Source: Undaria pinnatifida
Lineage: Eukaryota; Sar; Phaeophyceae; Laminariales; Alariaceae
Direction of reading: 5' to 3'
Assembly (NCBI GenBank): GCA_012845835.1
Contig: JABAKD010000009.1
Span: 3,597,324 to 3,661,323, forward strand
DNA length: 64,000 nucleotides
The notes under the pieces: generated by a model
What the model saw: only the letters and a program-made list of their open reading frames with translations
Told to the model about the DNA's origin: nothing
Database searches by the model: none
In this document: in pieces, positions 1-10,381 of the stretch
Layout of the letters: the number at the start of each line of letters is the position of its first letter
Numbering within the stretch: position 1 is the first letter of the stretch
Made by a program: the position numbers and the translations under genes

Positions 1-640
1 ATTCATATGGTCGTGATTTTCGCCATTTTGTTCGTTCTTTACTAGTAACTTTTGTTGTAGGTTGTTTCACCTCAATTCCACGATACGCGGAAATTTCGCG
101 AGGCGGGCCCTGAAAATGGCATAAAACCCCCTGGTATTTAGCATGCATTGGTATTTCCTCACCGGAAAGCCAAACGTTTCCGGGAAAAACCCTTTTTCAG
201 CTTTTCCCTTACAAGTTTCTTATATGCTTTCAATCCAGAAAAAATACGTTCATTAGGGGGGTATGGGTGGCTTAGCTTGTCTTCCTCGAGTCGTCTCTGC
301 ACTACATTAAGCATGAGTGGACCACTTGGTCAGGCCCCTGGTCAGTCGTTTACAGGCGTTCTCACTCCACACAGTAGTAGCAATTGATCGATAAACTCGG
401 TGGTTTGGGCAGAATCTGGCCCGCGGAGACAGACGTCACTATATCAGGAGTGCCATAAGGCAGATCGGAGAGAGGGGTGGTTATATTTATGAACTGCAAC
501 TGAGGGGCCTTCCTCGCACTCACGCGGTGACCGCAATCGCAAGAGATTACGAGAGGCCACTAATTATTTGTATTTCTAATCGTGGAAACCATAGGTTCCG
601 CCGCATCTCCGCAGATACCTTACAGTTTCACAAACCACAA
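1..640. other. No gene recognised
   Basis: Mixed-composition DNA with only short open frames on either strand. I see no motif, no tRNA-like boxes and no repeat unit shared with the rest of the window before the LTR-like repeat that begins near 640. Confidence 0.5.
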
Positions 641-890
641 AAAAGATCCTTGGTATCAATCATATTTTTGTTACGGTATTGGGCGGGGACACAAAGTGTC
701 CCTTGCAGGTCTGTCTGATATTATTCAAGTGTTCTGTGATTTATCACTTTCTTAGCGGTACTAGAGAAGCAATTTTTTTTGTACAATTTCCACCAGAGCT
801 CCGGATAACATTAGGGGACTGACGCGCATGCCTCGGTTTCATTTCCTGACTTTCTCGAATAGAAAACGAAATCTCATCATACGAAAACGA
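640..890 (-). repeat. Diverged LTR-like repeat (older copy of the 49.1 kb repeat)
   Basis: Shares ordered blocks with 49,090-49,310. These are a short hairpin followed by TTGCAGGTCTG at 685-715 (versus CTGCAGGTCTG), TTTCCACCAGAGC near 787-800, and CTTTCTCGAAT...ATCATACGAAA near 850-885. The 7-bp hairpin GGGACAC-AAA-GTGTCCC is intact here. The copy is more diverged than the one at 49 kb. The minus orientation is assigned because the 49 kb copy reads as an LTR ending in CA on the minus strand. I see no coding region attached to it. Calling it an LTR rather than an unclassified dispersed repeat is inference. Confidence 0.45.
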
Positions 891-1097
891 ATTATTTTTT
901 TATTAGCACAGGTAATTAAGGCTTTCTCCATGCAGTATCATAACACTAGCCCACTCTGCTAAGCCAATTGTGCAGAAATGTAGGAGGTTCGGGGAAAGTC
1001 CGGTTTTACGAAATGGACTTTGAGTCGAAGATGCGGCTCCTCAAAACCCGTTCCCACACTTGTAATGGCCTGGCTATAGACCCATGAAACGTGAAGG

Positions 1098-1460
1098 ATG
1101 CAATTAAAAAAAGCGCAGATCCTTCAAACAAAGCCAATCACCCATCGAAAACCTACCGCGTGCCGCCGATGTGGCGGGGAGGAGCGAGACGGAAAACGCT
1201 CTACGGCAAAACAAACCATTGAAAATTGCATTACGGCCAGGCAAACCATCGTGGAAATGGAAGGGAATACAGGCGCTATTACGAGGGAGGTGTCGTGCGA
1301 AGCCTCTCGCGGACCACTGGCAAAAAATTGCATTACGGCCAGGCAAACCATCGTGGAAATGAAGGGGAACACAGGCGCTATTACGAGGGAGGTGTCGTGC
1401 GAAGCCTCCCGCGGACCACTGGCATAGCCTCCGGCGGACCACTGGCATGATGGGAATGAG
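1098..1460 (+). repeat. 102-bp tandem duplication inside a 109-codon open frame
   Basis: Two nearly identical 102-bp units start at about 1,226 and 1,328 (TTGCATTACGGCCAGGCAAA begins each). They are followed by a partial unit of about 22 bp (GCGGACCACTGGCA, 1,423-1,446) and preceded by a degenerate piece (TACGGCAAAACAAACCATTG). The period is a multiple of three, so the plus-strand frame opening with ATG at 1,098 runs through both units as two 34-residue repeats (ENCITARQTIVEM... / KNCITARQTIVEM...). The minus strand is also open across the same bases, so openness alone does not prove coding. No domain is recognised. It could be a short repeat protein or a non-coding minisatellite. Confidence 0.6.
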
Positions 1461-2560
1461 GACGAGGATACGATAAATACCCAGAATTAAAGGTGACATC
1501 ACTTATAGCCCCGTGAGGGAGAGCAGGTTTTAGCCGAGAACAAGTAGAACAAATACAACACACAGTATACACATATTAATATGTATAACTCACTGTCCGG
1601 TACAGCCTCGTACCACGTTATGCGTTAATAGGGCACCCTGGACGCCCTCGACCTCTGGGTTAAGAAGGCCGTCGGCAGGGCGAACTTGAACGAACACAAA
1701 AAACAGACATTCCTGTGCCTCAAATATCGACCTGATTACCCAAACCCTAGCACGACTCTGAACGGGGGCGGGCCGGCAGGACTAGAAAACAAATAGTAAG
1801 ACCAGCCCCACATCCGGTAAAAACGCTCGAAACACCACGAACAAGCCAATGAAGACAAACACTCCAAAGCTTACCCCCCACAAAAAATAGAAACAATCGA
1901 CGAGCGGTGACGGCTTGAAAGTCAATTGGCCACGGTCTAGCCTCGAGATTCATCTCCGTAACATTGGGTCCCCCGAGGAGACTGCTATAGTGTTCCACTT
2001 GGTATCTGCCATCTGCATGAACTATAGACCAACCGTCTATGTCCGCGGAAAAATTGAATATCTGCTGATATCTCAAGTTTGATGTGCGATATTTCAATTG
2101 TTGTGCGATTCGGGATCATTTCACTGTCCAGAAAATTTGACGCGGGATGCAGGATTCATAACGTGCGTACATCTCGCACGGTAATATAATGACCCACGTG
2201 ATCTACGGGGCATACAGGAGACATGATCAAGGGTAGCATCCTGTCTTACTCTGCGCGTCCCGCGCGGATTGGTTCAGAGTAGGTATCTGCACTTTTGCAT
2301 AAAGATTATAATGGATATTTGGAGATCACGAGTAATCCATGTGATTGATGGTATTGTGATGTACTTGTCCATGTCCACCCTATGGTCACCCCCTTCTCGC
2401 CATTCTCTCCAAACTTTTCCCCTCCGTGTTTCTCTGGACACACAATAATAAAGATAAAATACTAGTCTACATGTTCTTGTTTCTGGGACATACCGCATTT
2501 CTTCTGGAATTCGGCTCCGGGTTATTGTTGTTGTCACTCCATTTTCTGTTCAACGCTTTC
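1460..2560. other. No gene recognised
   Basis: The longest frame is 116 codons on the minus strand (1,747-2,097). Its translation contains a plausible soluble stretch (DGWSIVHADGRYQVEHYSS) but no family I recognise and no partner exon or motif nearby. It is equally likely to be a chance frame or a worn transposon fragment. The rest of the interval shows no repeats or motifs. Confidence 0.4.
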
Positions 2561-2599
2561 AATGGAACACGTTAACGTGATAAAGTTCGAACTTGACTT

Positions 2600-3770
2600 G
2601 TTGTTCTAAGATGGATGACCAAGAAGGTAGTTAAAAAGAACTCAAGACGCAAAAAGGGAATCCGGCAAGGACCTTTGAAAAAAAGCTGTCGAAGATTGAG
2701 GCTAGTCAGGAGGAACCTGGCAGACTGCAATAGGGTGCTGTCCGTGGAGAACAGCATCCAGAAGGTGCTGGGACTGGTGAGCGGGCAAGCTCTGCTCAAC
2801 AAACTTGTAAAGAAGTTGAATCAATAGGCGGCTGCAAACTACTGGTGAGGTCGAAGTTGCCAGGGGTAGCAGTCTCGCCTTCAGATCTCGGGAAATAAAC
2901 AGTATCAAAACTGCTGTACCCAAACTGGGGAGTTACATAGATTTGAGGCGTTTACGCTGCCGAATGATTGCTTGCAGGCTATTACCGCTGTTACTGATAT
3001 CCAGTTAGGCGATATCTCCGTGACGTCTGGTATTTCGATTGGTCAAGGATATAGTGAGGCTAGCACTAGACCAGCCCGCATTGCGTGGACATGCTCAACC
3101 GGAGCAACACTCGCTTTGAGTTGCTGAGCACAGCGTTTGACCCCAACTGACTAGTGCCGGTTGGCGTCAATTGGTTTCTTCCCAAAGCGCTCTACGATAG
3201 ATCGAAATGAAAACGTCTTTTCAATGAATTAGAGATGGAAATGAACGAAGTCCCGATGAAGTTCTTCGCGCGTGTAGACAAGATCGTGGGCGTGCTTGGA
3301 TCCTATCGGCACACGTAAGAGTAGATTAAATTTGAAGGTCCTAGAAGTACTTACGACAGTCGTCGAATTCGACAAGCGTACGATATTGTACAGAGACAAC
3401 ATTACCCCCGCCGAGATAGAGGCAATGGTCAGGCAGACGTCAACAATCATGTCTAGATGTACGAGCATTCGTAATGTAGGACAAGCCTTTGCCGGGAACA
3501 AGCCCGACCGCCGAAACCGTAGGCAGGAAGGCAGTGGTAATCATGACCGTACTGGCAAGGGCGTGACTGGTGAGGGTAGTTCTTGTGCTGCTGCTGAATC
3601 GAAAAATGCCAACAGCAGTACGAAGGACGGGGGGAGTAAATACGACGACATGCGGAACAAATGCTGCCGATACATGGAATCAGGTAATAAATAGTACGAC
3701 TGTACCACACACGCAATCCGCGCCACGAAGACATCCCATAGCGGTTCTGGTGAGGTGATAGGATGTCTGA
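2600..3770 (+). pseudogene. Copia Gag relic
   Basis: This precedes the protease relic and reads as broken Gag. A stretch near 3,215-3,300 (LFNELEMEMNEVPMKFFARVD) and the following frame at 3,296-3,694 (residues such as PAEIEAMVRQ, then an S/G/N/K-rich linker) have the composition of copia Gag before the zinc knuckle. Near 3,655-3,700 lies a worn knuckle: KCCRYMESGNK, a stop, then YDC. It keeps two of the cysteines but has lost the second Cys and the His of CX2CX4HX4C. The N-terminal part at 2,615-2,940 is charged and coiled-coil-like. Its assignment to Gag rests on position only. Confidence 0.55.
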
Positions 3771-4130
3771 CGATTGACATGCTTGGTAATAGTGATGCGG
3801 TAGGAGAGCGCCAGAAGAGTTTGGACGGTGGAGAGAAGTGGATAGCTGAGAGTGGCGCGATCTGTCACATGACAAGAGATCAGTTGACCTGTTCTGTGAC
3901 TTGCACCCAACCGAGGACATGGTTATGATTGGTAACGACACTCTGATTGTGGTTAAGCGTTACGGGTCGCTCACAGTAGCTTTTCCTAACAAGGAAAGAG
4001 GTGTGACAGTATAGCTGAAAAAGGTGGCTTACGTACTCAACTTGGCTTTCAACTATTTTTCTGTACTGGTTGCCACACTCGAGGACTAGGTTTCGGGACT
4101 GATGATGAAGATATGAGCGTGATCTTACTT
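3771..4130 (+). pseudogene. Copia aspartic protease relic
   Basis: The frame containing WIAESGAICHMTRD (3,839-3,880) matches the copia protease signature W-I-x-D-S-G-A-x-x-H-M-T. The catalytic Asp is replaced by Glu (GAG). After a frameshift near 3,905 the typical downstream strand pattern follows, with MVMIGNDTLIVV, then VKRYGSL and VAYVLNLAFNYFSVLVAT, interrupted by TAG and TAA stops. The spacing agrees with a full-length protease domain. It is inactive both by active-site loss and by truncation. Confidence 0.8.
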
Positions 4131-4349
4131 AGTGGATAGTCGTCTGAGCTTATGGACTTTGGTGGATGTGGATACTCAAACTTGGGTGGTAGTAGCGTCA
4201 ACCCTAATGATGACGACTACATCTCTTTTGCCGTGTCGGTTGTCGAGCCCATCGAGACCCCGTGAAGCCTGCTCACTCTGTTCCCCTGGTATTCCCTGTG
4301 ACAGCCGCAGAATGCCGACTCGCGTGAGGCTGCTGTAGACATCAACGTT

Positions 4350-5220
4350 TTCCACTGCATGCACTGTGATGCAAACGAATATCTGTTGAGAGAGACGGCT
4401 AAATTGCTAGATGTACAGCTGCTGGGTGAATTGAGACCGCGCAAGGGGTGTTCCATGGCCAAGGGATTCCCTGAGCCGATTACCAAGACTACAAAATCTC
4501 CAGCTACGCGGACACTAGGAAAAATATTTGTCGACCTCAGTGGACCTAAGAGCCTCCATTCACTGCCACAGATAAACGGTTTATAATGATAGTGAAGGAA
4601 TGTTTTACCCGGTACTATTGGGTATACATTCTTGAGCGTAATTCCGATGGGGCGGACGCCTCCAAGAAGTTTTTCGCTGATGTGCGTGGGGATGGTGTGC
4701 CGTCGGAGGTAGATATAGTAAGATCTGACAACGGTAGAGAATTCGTTTGTAAGAATTTCGTGGACGTATGTAGGCAGTATAGTATTAAGCACAAATTCAC
4801 CAACGCAAAGAGTCCATAATTTTAAGGCGTTGCCGAGAGAGTTCTCGCATCATCAACAACGCGGATATTGCCGCTCGCGTCCAAGTCTCCGTCCGCCTTC
4901 CACAAATCGAACTGCCATCACCGGAGACCCTCTGGGCTGAGACTGTGCACTGGCTGGGCGTCCAAAACCCTGAACCTCACTGCATCGGCATTAAACCGGG
5001 GCATCAAGTCGCCGCACGAGACATGGTACGGCAACGCAGCACCGTAATCACCACACCCGTTTCTTCGTCCGGGGTGTTGCATCAGGAGCCGCACGTCAAA
5101 GTCGTTCCCCAGGTGTGAGAGTGGCTTCTACCTCGGGCCGGGCATCGACCACGGCCGTTACTCATATCGGATTCTGACGCGGGCAAACAAGGTCATTGAA
5201 ATTCAAGACGTCACCTAGTA
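4350..5220 (+). pseudogene. Copia GAG-pre-integrase and integrase relic
   Basis: From 4,354 the frame reads HCMHCDANEYLLRETAKLL and ...KGCSMAKGFPEPI, the zinc-binding pre-integrase region with one Cys of the C-x-x-C pair changed to Arg. The integrase core follows: first Asp in IFVDLSGP (about 4,525), two stops near 4,583, second Asp in VRSDNGREF (about 4,718-4,744), then NAKSP, two TAA stops and GVAER (about 4,806-4,840), which holds the catalytic Glu. The C-terminal part (WYGNAAP, YLGPGIDHGRYSY, EIQDVT) continues in another frame to 5,218. The order and spacing are those of a complete copia integrase. Confidence 0.88.
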
Positions 5221-5879
5221 GTCACCATTGGATATGGAAGTGTTGGCGGTGAAACTGCAGCAGTCGGCATCGCCGGAATTGGCTGGTGGACCGGAACCGA
5301 TAGGGACGTCAGAGCCGGGAAGGATATCGGAGACGGGGCAGACGCCAGAACCGGGAGGGCTGGAATGTTTTTCAATTCAGGTTCACCGACTCCATTGCCC
5401 CTTCTGGGCAGAGGAAGCCCCCCATCAGCGTCAAACAACACTTACGGCGGGGAGTGTAGGCCATGGTGGAGAAGGGGAAAAAGGTACAGTGGCGGGTGAA
5501 AATCTGCCGACCCCCGACGCTACAGCGGCCTAATAAATGTTTATTTGTCGTCGGAGAGCAACGAGACGTCTGCTGACGGCGATATCTCGGCGGAGAACGA
5601 TACATCGTCATCGGACGAGAGTCGTGCGGTGCCTGCAATGGTGCGGGCTGCGGAGCGAGCGCTTACTTGAACCTTATATCCTCGGACGAAGAGATGGCGA
5701 GGTACTGGGGCGAACCAGAGCTCAGACGTGAGCGCTCAATCAAGCCGCGACTGCCCTGGTCAGTTTAACGGGCTGGATGAGGGGGGCAAACTACTCCATG
5801 GACTGCTGCCGGTACAGGAGGTTACCTGTAAGCCATGCGAGTTACCGAAATGTCTTTTCCAGGACGCAGGGCCGGAGCC

Positions 5880-7405
5880 TGTGTCGTACCGTGCATCATG
5901 GTCGCCGCGGTATTCAGACGGGTGGATGGAGGCCATGACGAAGGAGTTCGGCGGGATCGTGGCTGCCGGAAACCTTTCCGGGAATAAACAAAGTTCCGGT
6001 AGGGCCGAACATCCTCGCGCCGAATGTCTGTACATGTGGAAGGGTGATTATCATGGTAGCGTTGACAGGCGAATGCCCGTAGAGTGGCTATGCGGTATAG
6101 CCAGGTAGAGTGAGTAGACTACGTTGAGACATTTGCTCCTAGAGCATCTCCTACTTTCAACAGGTTCTTAGCGGCTATGGCATGTAAGCTGGACCGGAGC
6201 CTGAGGCACTCAGATGTAGACCAGGTGTTCATTCAGTCGGAATCAGAAATAAGTTTCCACTGGCGTTTGCCACTATGTTGTGGACCAGTATCTGGCAAGG
6301 CAATACTGCTCAACAAGGCCCTTCACGGTCTGAAGTTAAGCGGCCGAGCGTCGCATCAGCTTTGGTCGTACACACTCGTGGAGTGTGGTTCGAGCAATGC
6401 ATGGCAGATCCTTGAGTGTTTCGACTTATGGTTTTTGATGACGTTGTGGCGATGATGATCTTTCACGTAGACGGCATCATAATTGCAAGTGCTGAGGAGG
6501 TGACTGAAGTCGTAGTCAGTGCCTTGAACAATAGGTTTTCCTCTAAACATCTCGGGGGAGTATAAGGGTACATGGGCAGTGAGTACAAGAGAGACCGAGA
6601 GAAAGGTACTTTGAAGATTTCGAAAACGCAGTTAATCCAGAGTGTGCTAAAACGTTATGGGCTTTCGAAGTCTAGCACCATCCCTGCGTCTCCTTCCATT
6701 GACGTCAGGCACGAGAATGATGAGGAGACAGTGTTGGATTACGTTGCCTGATATCGTGGAAAGCCTTGTGCAAATCATGAACCAGACAAGGCCCAATATC
6801 GCGAACGCGATTCTGGCAATCGCGCGGTTTTCGCCTGACCCAAACCCTCTTAACTGCGCGCCGGCAGAGGAAATTCCCGAGTATCTAAATGCGACGTGGG
6901 ACGTAAGGCTACGTTTTGGGAGAGATTGGGATATTTGCACTTGGATTTTGATTTGGAGACGTACGTAGACGCAGCCTACGCCTACGAGGCAGAGGACAGG
7001 CGTTTCGTTTCTGGTGTTGACATTTGTTGCGGAGGCATGCTAGGGTCTTGGCTCTCTAGAACTCCAAGGAGTGCGTCATTCTGTCTACCAAGGAGGCGGA
7101 ACTCGTGACTTCTATGCTCGAAGGGAATACCGATGTTTCTGGTATCCAGCGTAAGGCCGATAAGCATAGGCGTGTACGAGGACAACAAGGGGGCGACAGA
7201 CCAGGTGAAAAAGCCTATAAGTTCGTCCAACAGCAACTACATTGATGTGCGGCACCATATCCTCAGTGAGATGTCTTTCAGCGGAGACATCTCAGTACAG
7301 TATATTCGGTCAGATGATCAGCATGCTGATAAGATGACAAAAGCCTTGATACCCTCGAATCTCCCAGTTAGTATACAGTACCGGGCGCATGTCAAGTTCC
7401 ACTGA
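5880..7405 (+). pseudogene. Copia reverse transcriptase and RNase H relic
   Basis: RT starts near 5,910 (GWMEAMTKEFGGIVAAGNL, the conserved region before the fingers). It continues in other frames as LRHSDVDQVFIQSESEI (motif A region, 6,200-6,250) and ALHGLKLSGRASHQLW. Near 6,455-6,485 the catalytic box reads FHVDGIIIA, with the second Asp of the DD pair changed to Gly. RNase H follows as LETYVDAAYAYEAEDRR (about 6,953-7,000), YEDNKGATDQVKKPI (about 7,165-7,205), NYIDVRHHILSEM and DDQHADKMTKAL (to 7,350). At least five frame changes and many stops are needed to follow it. Confidence 0.88.
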
Positions 7406-7440
7406 CAAAGCAGATATTGCGTGAAGCACAAAGAATGGTC

Positions 7441-8490
7441 TAAGGAAGGGGGGCGGGTTTCTTTTTAGGCATCTACCCTTGTTCTGGTGAGGGGTCTGAA
7501 GCCAAACTGCTGGCTTGTCCTAATGTTTGCTGCTGTTGCTGCTGTGGCGTGCTACTCGAGCCGGAACATGGAGAATACACAGAGAGTAGGTATCGGAAAT
7601 GTCACCAGTCACCGGCGACGGCGAACAAATGGCAATTGAATGGCGAATGGCGAATGTAGTGTTGATTGGTTTCTCTTTTTATCGATTAGTCCGGGTGCGG
7701 CTGTACTGGCCCCGGAGTTCGACTCCGGGAGTGTAGGTACGATCACCTCGTTTCTGCTTCAAGACATGCCAAGGCATCTTGATACCCTTATTCACGCCCT
7801 TTCGAGGTTCGGGAGGTGTTTAAAAACAGTTCGTTATTTGTTTGTCATGCCCATATTCGCGCATATATCGAGACCGCTGGGACTAATATTTTCGACACCT
7901 CCCGTTAAATTCAGTAATGGTCAATATATAAATAATTACCGTTGCCTTGTGATAGCAGGGCGATTCAACAGGAAACTTTTGGTTTTTCAAGGTTAATGTA
8001 AGAATTAAATGACTTGGCTTTGGACACCCCCCCGCGCCAACCCCCTCTTAGCAAAACGATCAACATGGAAAAAAAACGCGTGCGATGTGATTGCAGGACG
8101 ATTTAGGAAAAAACTGTGTTATTGCTATACTGTTTTCCTATTTTAGATCATTGTTAATAATTGAACGAACCCTGTTCGACCCCCCCCCCTGCCTCTTGTT
8201 TTCTTCCTAAAAATCGTGTTGCGATCACAGCGCTCTGGTTCGTTTCACATTTTTGCCTTTAATGATGAGAGGCCCACGCTATAATATTCAAATCCACTCT
8301 CACCCTCGCAAATATCGCAATTTTTTCGCTTCGGCCGGCCTTCCACGGGTTGTCCGGCTTTCACGCCGGTATATTTGGACGTTTATTTTAGTCATGAATG
8401 TTACAGGCACGGGCCTTTTTGAATAACTCATAATGAACAGTAGTTTGATCGTTTGGGGTTGGGACCAGTCACGTGTTTACTATACACATA
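7441..8490. other. Gene-free spacer with a repeated and inverted 30-bp motif
   Basis: No coding sequence is recognised. A motif of the form GTGATNGCAGGACGATT followed by AGGAAAAAAC occurs at about 7,951-7,985 and 8,088-8,120 in direct orientation, and at about 8,198-8,240 in inverted orientation. This makes an imperfect hairpin across a C-rich centre. A separate perfect 8-bp hairpin CCCGGAGT-TCG-ACTCCGGG lies near 7,709-7,727. These may be remains of a short inverted-repeat element, but boundaries and a target duplication are not visible. Confidence 0.4.
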
Positions 8491-8491
8491 T

Positions 8492-9237
8492 AAATACACT
8501 CCAGCTGTGAGATCGAATATTTTGTCGAAACTCATATTTGCAAGCTGTGTGCGATACTCTGATCGCGCGAATTACGGATTGTGCGTTCTCATTAAAGCTA
8601 TAGGTCGGCAACTTCCCTTGCAACTACAGTGTAGCTATCAGGGTCACAGGGTGACGTTAGTCAGTCTGTGCGCGGATACTATAAACATCGTTTTGGAGCG
8701 GGACAAAATCTGACAGCCGTGGAAGGAAATGCATCCGTTTATCAGGTGAATACTTATATTTAGTCGAATAACCGGTGAAGGGAGGACGGAGTTTTAAGGG
8801 CGTGGGGGACTGGGTCTGAACAAGAGGGAGCGGGGGGGAAGAAGGGAGGGGGAACGGGCGGGGCAGCTCAGTTTGTGCGTGGAAACAGTAAATCTTTCGA
8901 GGGGGTAAATCTGACGATTTTGGAAAGAATGCACCTGTCTATTGTGTATATCCTTAAGTCGTACAACCAGTGAGGAGCGGGCGGAGCGTTCGAGGAGGTG
9001 GGGGTGGAGGGGAGGGGGCGGGGGTGTGGGGGGAGGGGGGGGGTGTGGGGGGAGGGGGGGGGGGGGGGTGCGGGGGCGGGAGTGGGGGTGGGGGTGGGGT
9101 TGGGTGTTGTAGGCGGGGGGGTGGGCGAGAGGAGAGGGGGGGGGTGAATTGCAGCAGCGGCATGGATGACTCTAGAAAAATATAATGAGGTGATATCAGG
9201 TGCTTGGAAGTGTTTAGTACTGTGGCAGATTTCGATG
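8492..9237 (+). repeat. Modular G-tract repeat, copy A, left part (continues at 15,507)
   Basis: Starts after an AT-rich TATACACATAT with the family head ACACTCCAGCTGTGAGATCG. The head runs on through TTTTGTCGAAACTCAT, GCAAGCTGTGT, TAGGTCGGCAAC, GCAACTACAGTGTAGC, and CTGTGCGCGG to CTGACAGC-GTGGAAGGAAATGCATC. After it come G-rich body modules containing GGGCAGCTCAGTTTGTGCGTGG, AAAGAATGCACC and TCGTACAACCAGTGAGGAGCGGGCG, then a very G-rich stretch at 8,997-9,160, then GGCATGGATGACTCTAG, TAATGAGGTGATATCAGG, GGCAGATTTCGATG. It is cut at 9,237/9,240 by the DNA transposon and resumes at 15,507 with CGTTGGGCGTTTGAGCAAG. Relatives are at 15.6-16.1, 20.9-21.6, 38.0-39.5 and 57.8-63.1 kb. The class is unknown. 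Confidence 0.85.
8997..9160 (+). repeat. Very G-rich low-complexity tract
   Basis: About 160 bp made almost entirely of G with scattered C, T and A, including many runs of four or more G. Such DNA can form G-quadruplexes on the plus strand. Gly-rich and Pro-rich open frames on both strands here are by-products of composition and are not genes. Confidence 0.9.
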
Positions 9238-9239
9238 TA
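9238..9239. other. Target site duplication TA, left copy
   Basis: TA precedes the left inverted repeat; TA at 15,505-15,506 follows the right one. Joining the flanks across one TA gives GATTTCGATG-TA-CGTTGGGCG, closely matching the uninterrupted sequence at 39,327-39,345. Confidence 0.75.
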
Positions 9240-9262
9240 AGGCCATTTCTTATACAGTCGGA
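9240..9262 (+). repeat. Left terminal inverted repeat of the DNA transposon
   Basis: Twenty-three bases beginning AGGCCATTTC. They match the reverse complement of 15,482-15,504 except at the tenth base (C here, A there). Confidence 0.85.
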
Positions 9263-9506
9263 TTTGTCAGCCGGAAACGGCCGTTTCCGATGGAAGCCAA
9301 TATCGATCTTTCCTAAACAGTTGAAAAAAGGCTTATTCGACTCAACTTATTTCAACTGAGTTTTCCGACTGGGGGATCCAGTCGAGAAACTTGACTTTTT
9401 CGACTGGGTCTGTCAGTCGAAAAACTCAGCCAGAAGGTTTTACACCCATTTTTCAACCCATCGCATCGCTCATCCCACCAAAAATAACACACTCACACGC
9501 CCATAC

Positions 9507-9511
9507 ACCTG
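9507..9511. other. Copia target site duplication ACCTG, left copy
   Basis: ACCTG lies directly before the 5' LTR, and the same five bases lie directly after the 3' LTR at 14,985-14,989. Five bases is the usual size for copia integrase products. Confidence 0.92.
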
Positions 9512-9911
9512 TGTTTGTGGTATGCGGTTGTTCGATACGGGTCCGCGGATATTTGGCGGTTTCGTATATTCTGGGGTTTCGTATTATGTGTCGAGGCATT
9601 GTTCGGTATATGCCTCGGAGTGTGGAGCTGCCCCCCCGCGGGGCAGTCGATAATGTTATTGATACGACCCGGGCTTTGATGATAACGATACTGCCCGTAT
9701 ATATGTGAGTGGTGCAGCCGGTGACAATCAGGTGCGGCGTACCTCCTGTGTGTGGTTTATATGGTACGGTCTCTGACAGAACGGTATTGACCCACCTGGT
9801 ATGTGTTTGGTATCTGGTGTACGAGTATTTTATCTTCTCTCTTCGATCTGCGCCGTAGCGGCACGCCGCGTGGTTACACAGGACACGTTATACAGCAAGC
9901 GTATTGAAACA
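9512..9911 (+). repeat. 5' LTR of the copia element
   Basis: Four hundred bases, TG at the start and CA at the end. It contains a palindromic GCCCCCCCGCGGGGC near 9,630 and would hold the promoter for the element, though I see no unambiguous TATA box. The end was set by aligning to the 3' LTR and by the position of the ACCTG duplications. Differences from the 3' LTR cluster in the last third. Confidence 0.95.
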
Positions 9912-9914
9912 CGA

Positions 9915-9926
9915 TGGTGTGAGATT
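9915..9926 (+). promoter_or_regulatory. Candidate primer binding site
   Basis: Three bases after the 5' LTR lies TGGTGTGAGATT, which matches 8 of 12 positions of the initiator-Met type site TGGTATCAGAGC used by many copia elements. The match is imperfect, so another tRNA or a decayed site is possible. Confidence 0.45.
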
Positions 9927-9976
9927 ACTGTCACCACCAGACCCCCCTGGCGCTTATCTTGTCGTCGCAAAACAGC

Positions 9977-10381
9977 ATGCGGGTGCCTGAGTTTGATGGG
10001 CGGGGTCAGCTGCACCTGTGGTCACACAGGTTCCAAGCTTCCTTGACGGCGCGGGGTCTGATCGGGGCGCTTGAGCCCACGAGCGACCCTATTCGGATAG
10101 CCGGGGGCGGTGTGGGCGGAGGCGCACAACAATGGGACGGGGGCGGTGTGGGCGGAGGCGCACAACAATGGGACGGGGGCGGTGGGGGCGGAGGCGAACC
10201 ACACTGGGACGGGGGCGGTATGGGCGACGATGGTCAGCCAAAGCGGAGAAGTGGAGGAGCCGGGGGAGCCTACGAGGGCGGTCCGCTTTCCTCGACTATC
10301 GACAGCCAGGCGCCGGCCAGCAGTGAACAACAGGTCGAGTGGCCCACCCTCTTTGTCGCGCACTTAACGTTTTTAGGCTAG
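9977..10381 (+). CDS. Short copia Gag with glycine-rich insert, no zinc knuckle
   Basis: The start was taken at ATG 9,977. The first 33 residues (VPEFDGRGQLHLWSHRFQ, SLTARGLIGALEP) match the copia Gag N-terminus, in which a short sequence of the type P-x-F-D-G precedes an LW-containing helix. Only about 40 Gag-like residues remain. They are followed by a Gly-rich repeat (GGGAQQWDGGGV, three copies) and a P/S-rich tail ending at TAG 10,379. A normal copia Gag is several times longer and ends with a CX2CX4HX4C knuckle. Neither the central domain nor the knuckle exists here, so the element has probably lost the middle of gag and may depend on another copy for packaging. The following protease frame is in phase, 30 bases beyond the TAG. 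Confidence 0.7.
   Translation: MRVPEFDGRGQLHLWSHRFQASLTARGLIGALEPTSDPIRIAGGGVGGGAQQWDGGGVGGGAQQWDGGGGGGGEPHWDGGGMGDDGQPKRRSGGAGGAYEGGPLSSTIDSQAPASSEQQVEWPTLFVAHLTFLG
10105..10212 (+). repeat. 36-bp minisatellite inside gag
   Basis: Three 36-bp units (10,105-10,140, 10,141-10,176, 10,177-10,212) and a partial fourth, beginning GGGCGGTGTGGGCGGAGGCG. The first two are identical and the third has several changes. The period keeps the frame and encodes a 12-residue unit GGGAQQWDGGGV. Confidence 0.92.

Larger units (their letters stand above)
2560..7440 (+). mobile_element. Old, heavily decayed Ty1/copia retrotransposon (no LTRs found)
   Basis: The plus strand carries the copia order Gag, protease, GAG-pre-integrase, integrase, RT, RNase H spread over three frames, with many stops and indels. 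Recognisable motifs are a protease box WIAESGAICHM, an integrase box VRSDNGREF, an RT motif FHVDGIIIA, and RNase H boxes TYVDAAYAYEAEDRR and YEDNKGATDQ. The last coding trace ends near 7,405, followed by a purine-rich AAGGAAGGGGGGCGGG (7,443-7,458) that could be the polypurine tract. I could not match 7,440-7,640 to anything before 2,600, so both LTRs are either lost or beyond recognition. It is clearly much older than the copia element at 9.5 kb. Confidence 0.9.

Noticed and set aside
7440-7640. 3' LTR of the old copia copy
   Set aside because: I found no matching sequence upstream of its gag, so an LTR cannot be claimed.
7700-7730. A tRNA T-arm at CCCGGAGTTCGACTCCGGG
   Set aside because: The stem closes on a 3-base loop rather than the 7-base loop of a T-arm, and no A box lies upstream.
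8954-9185. Overlapping Pro-rich and Gly-rich open frames on opposite strands
   Set aside because: They are translations of a homopurine/homopyrimidine tract within a non-coding repeat, open only because of composition.
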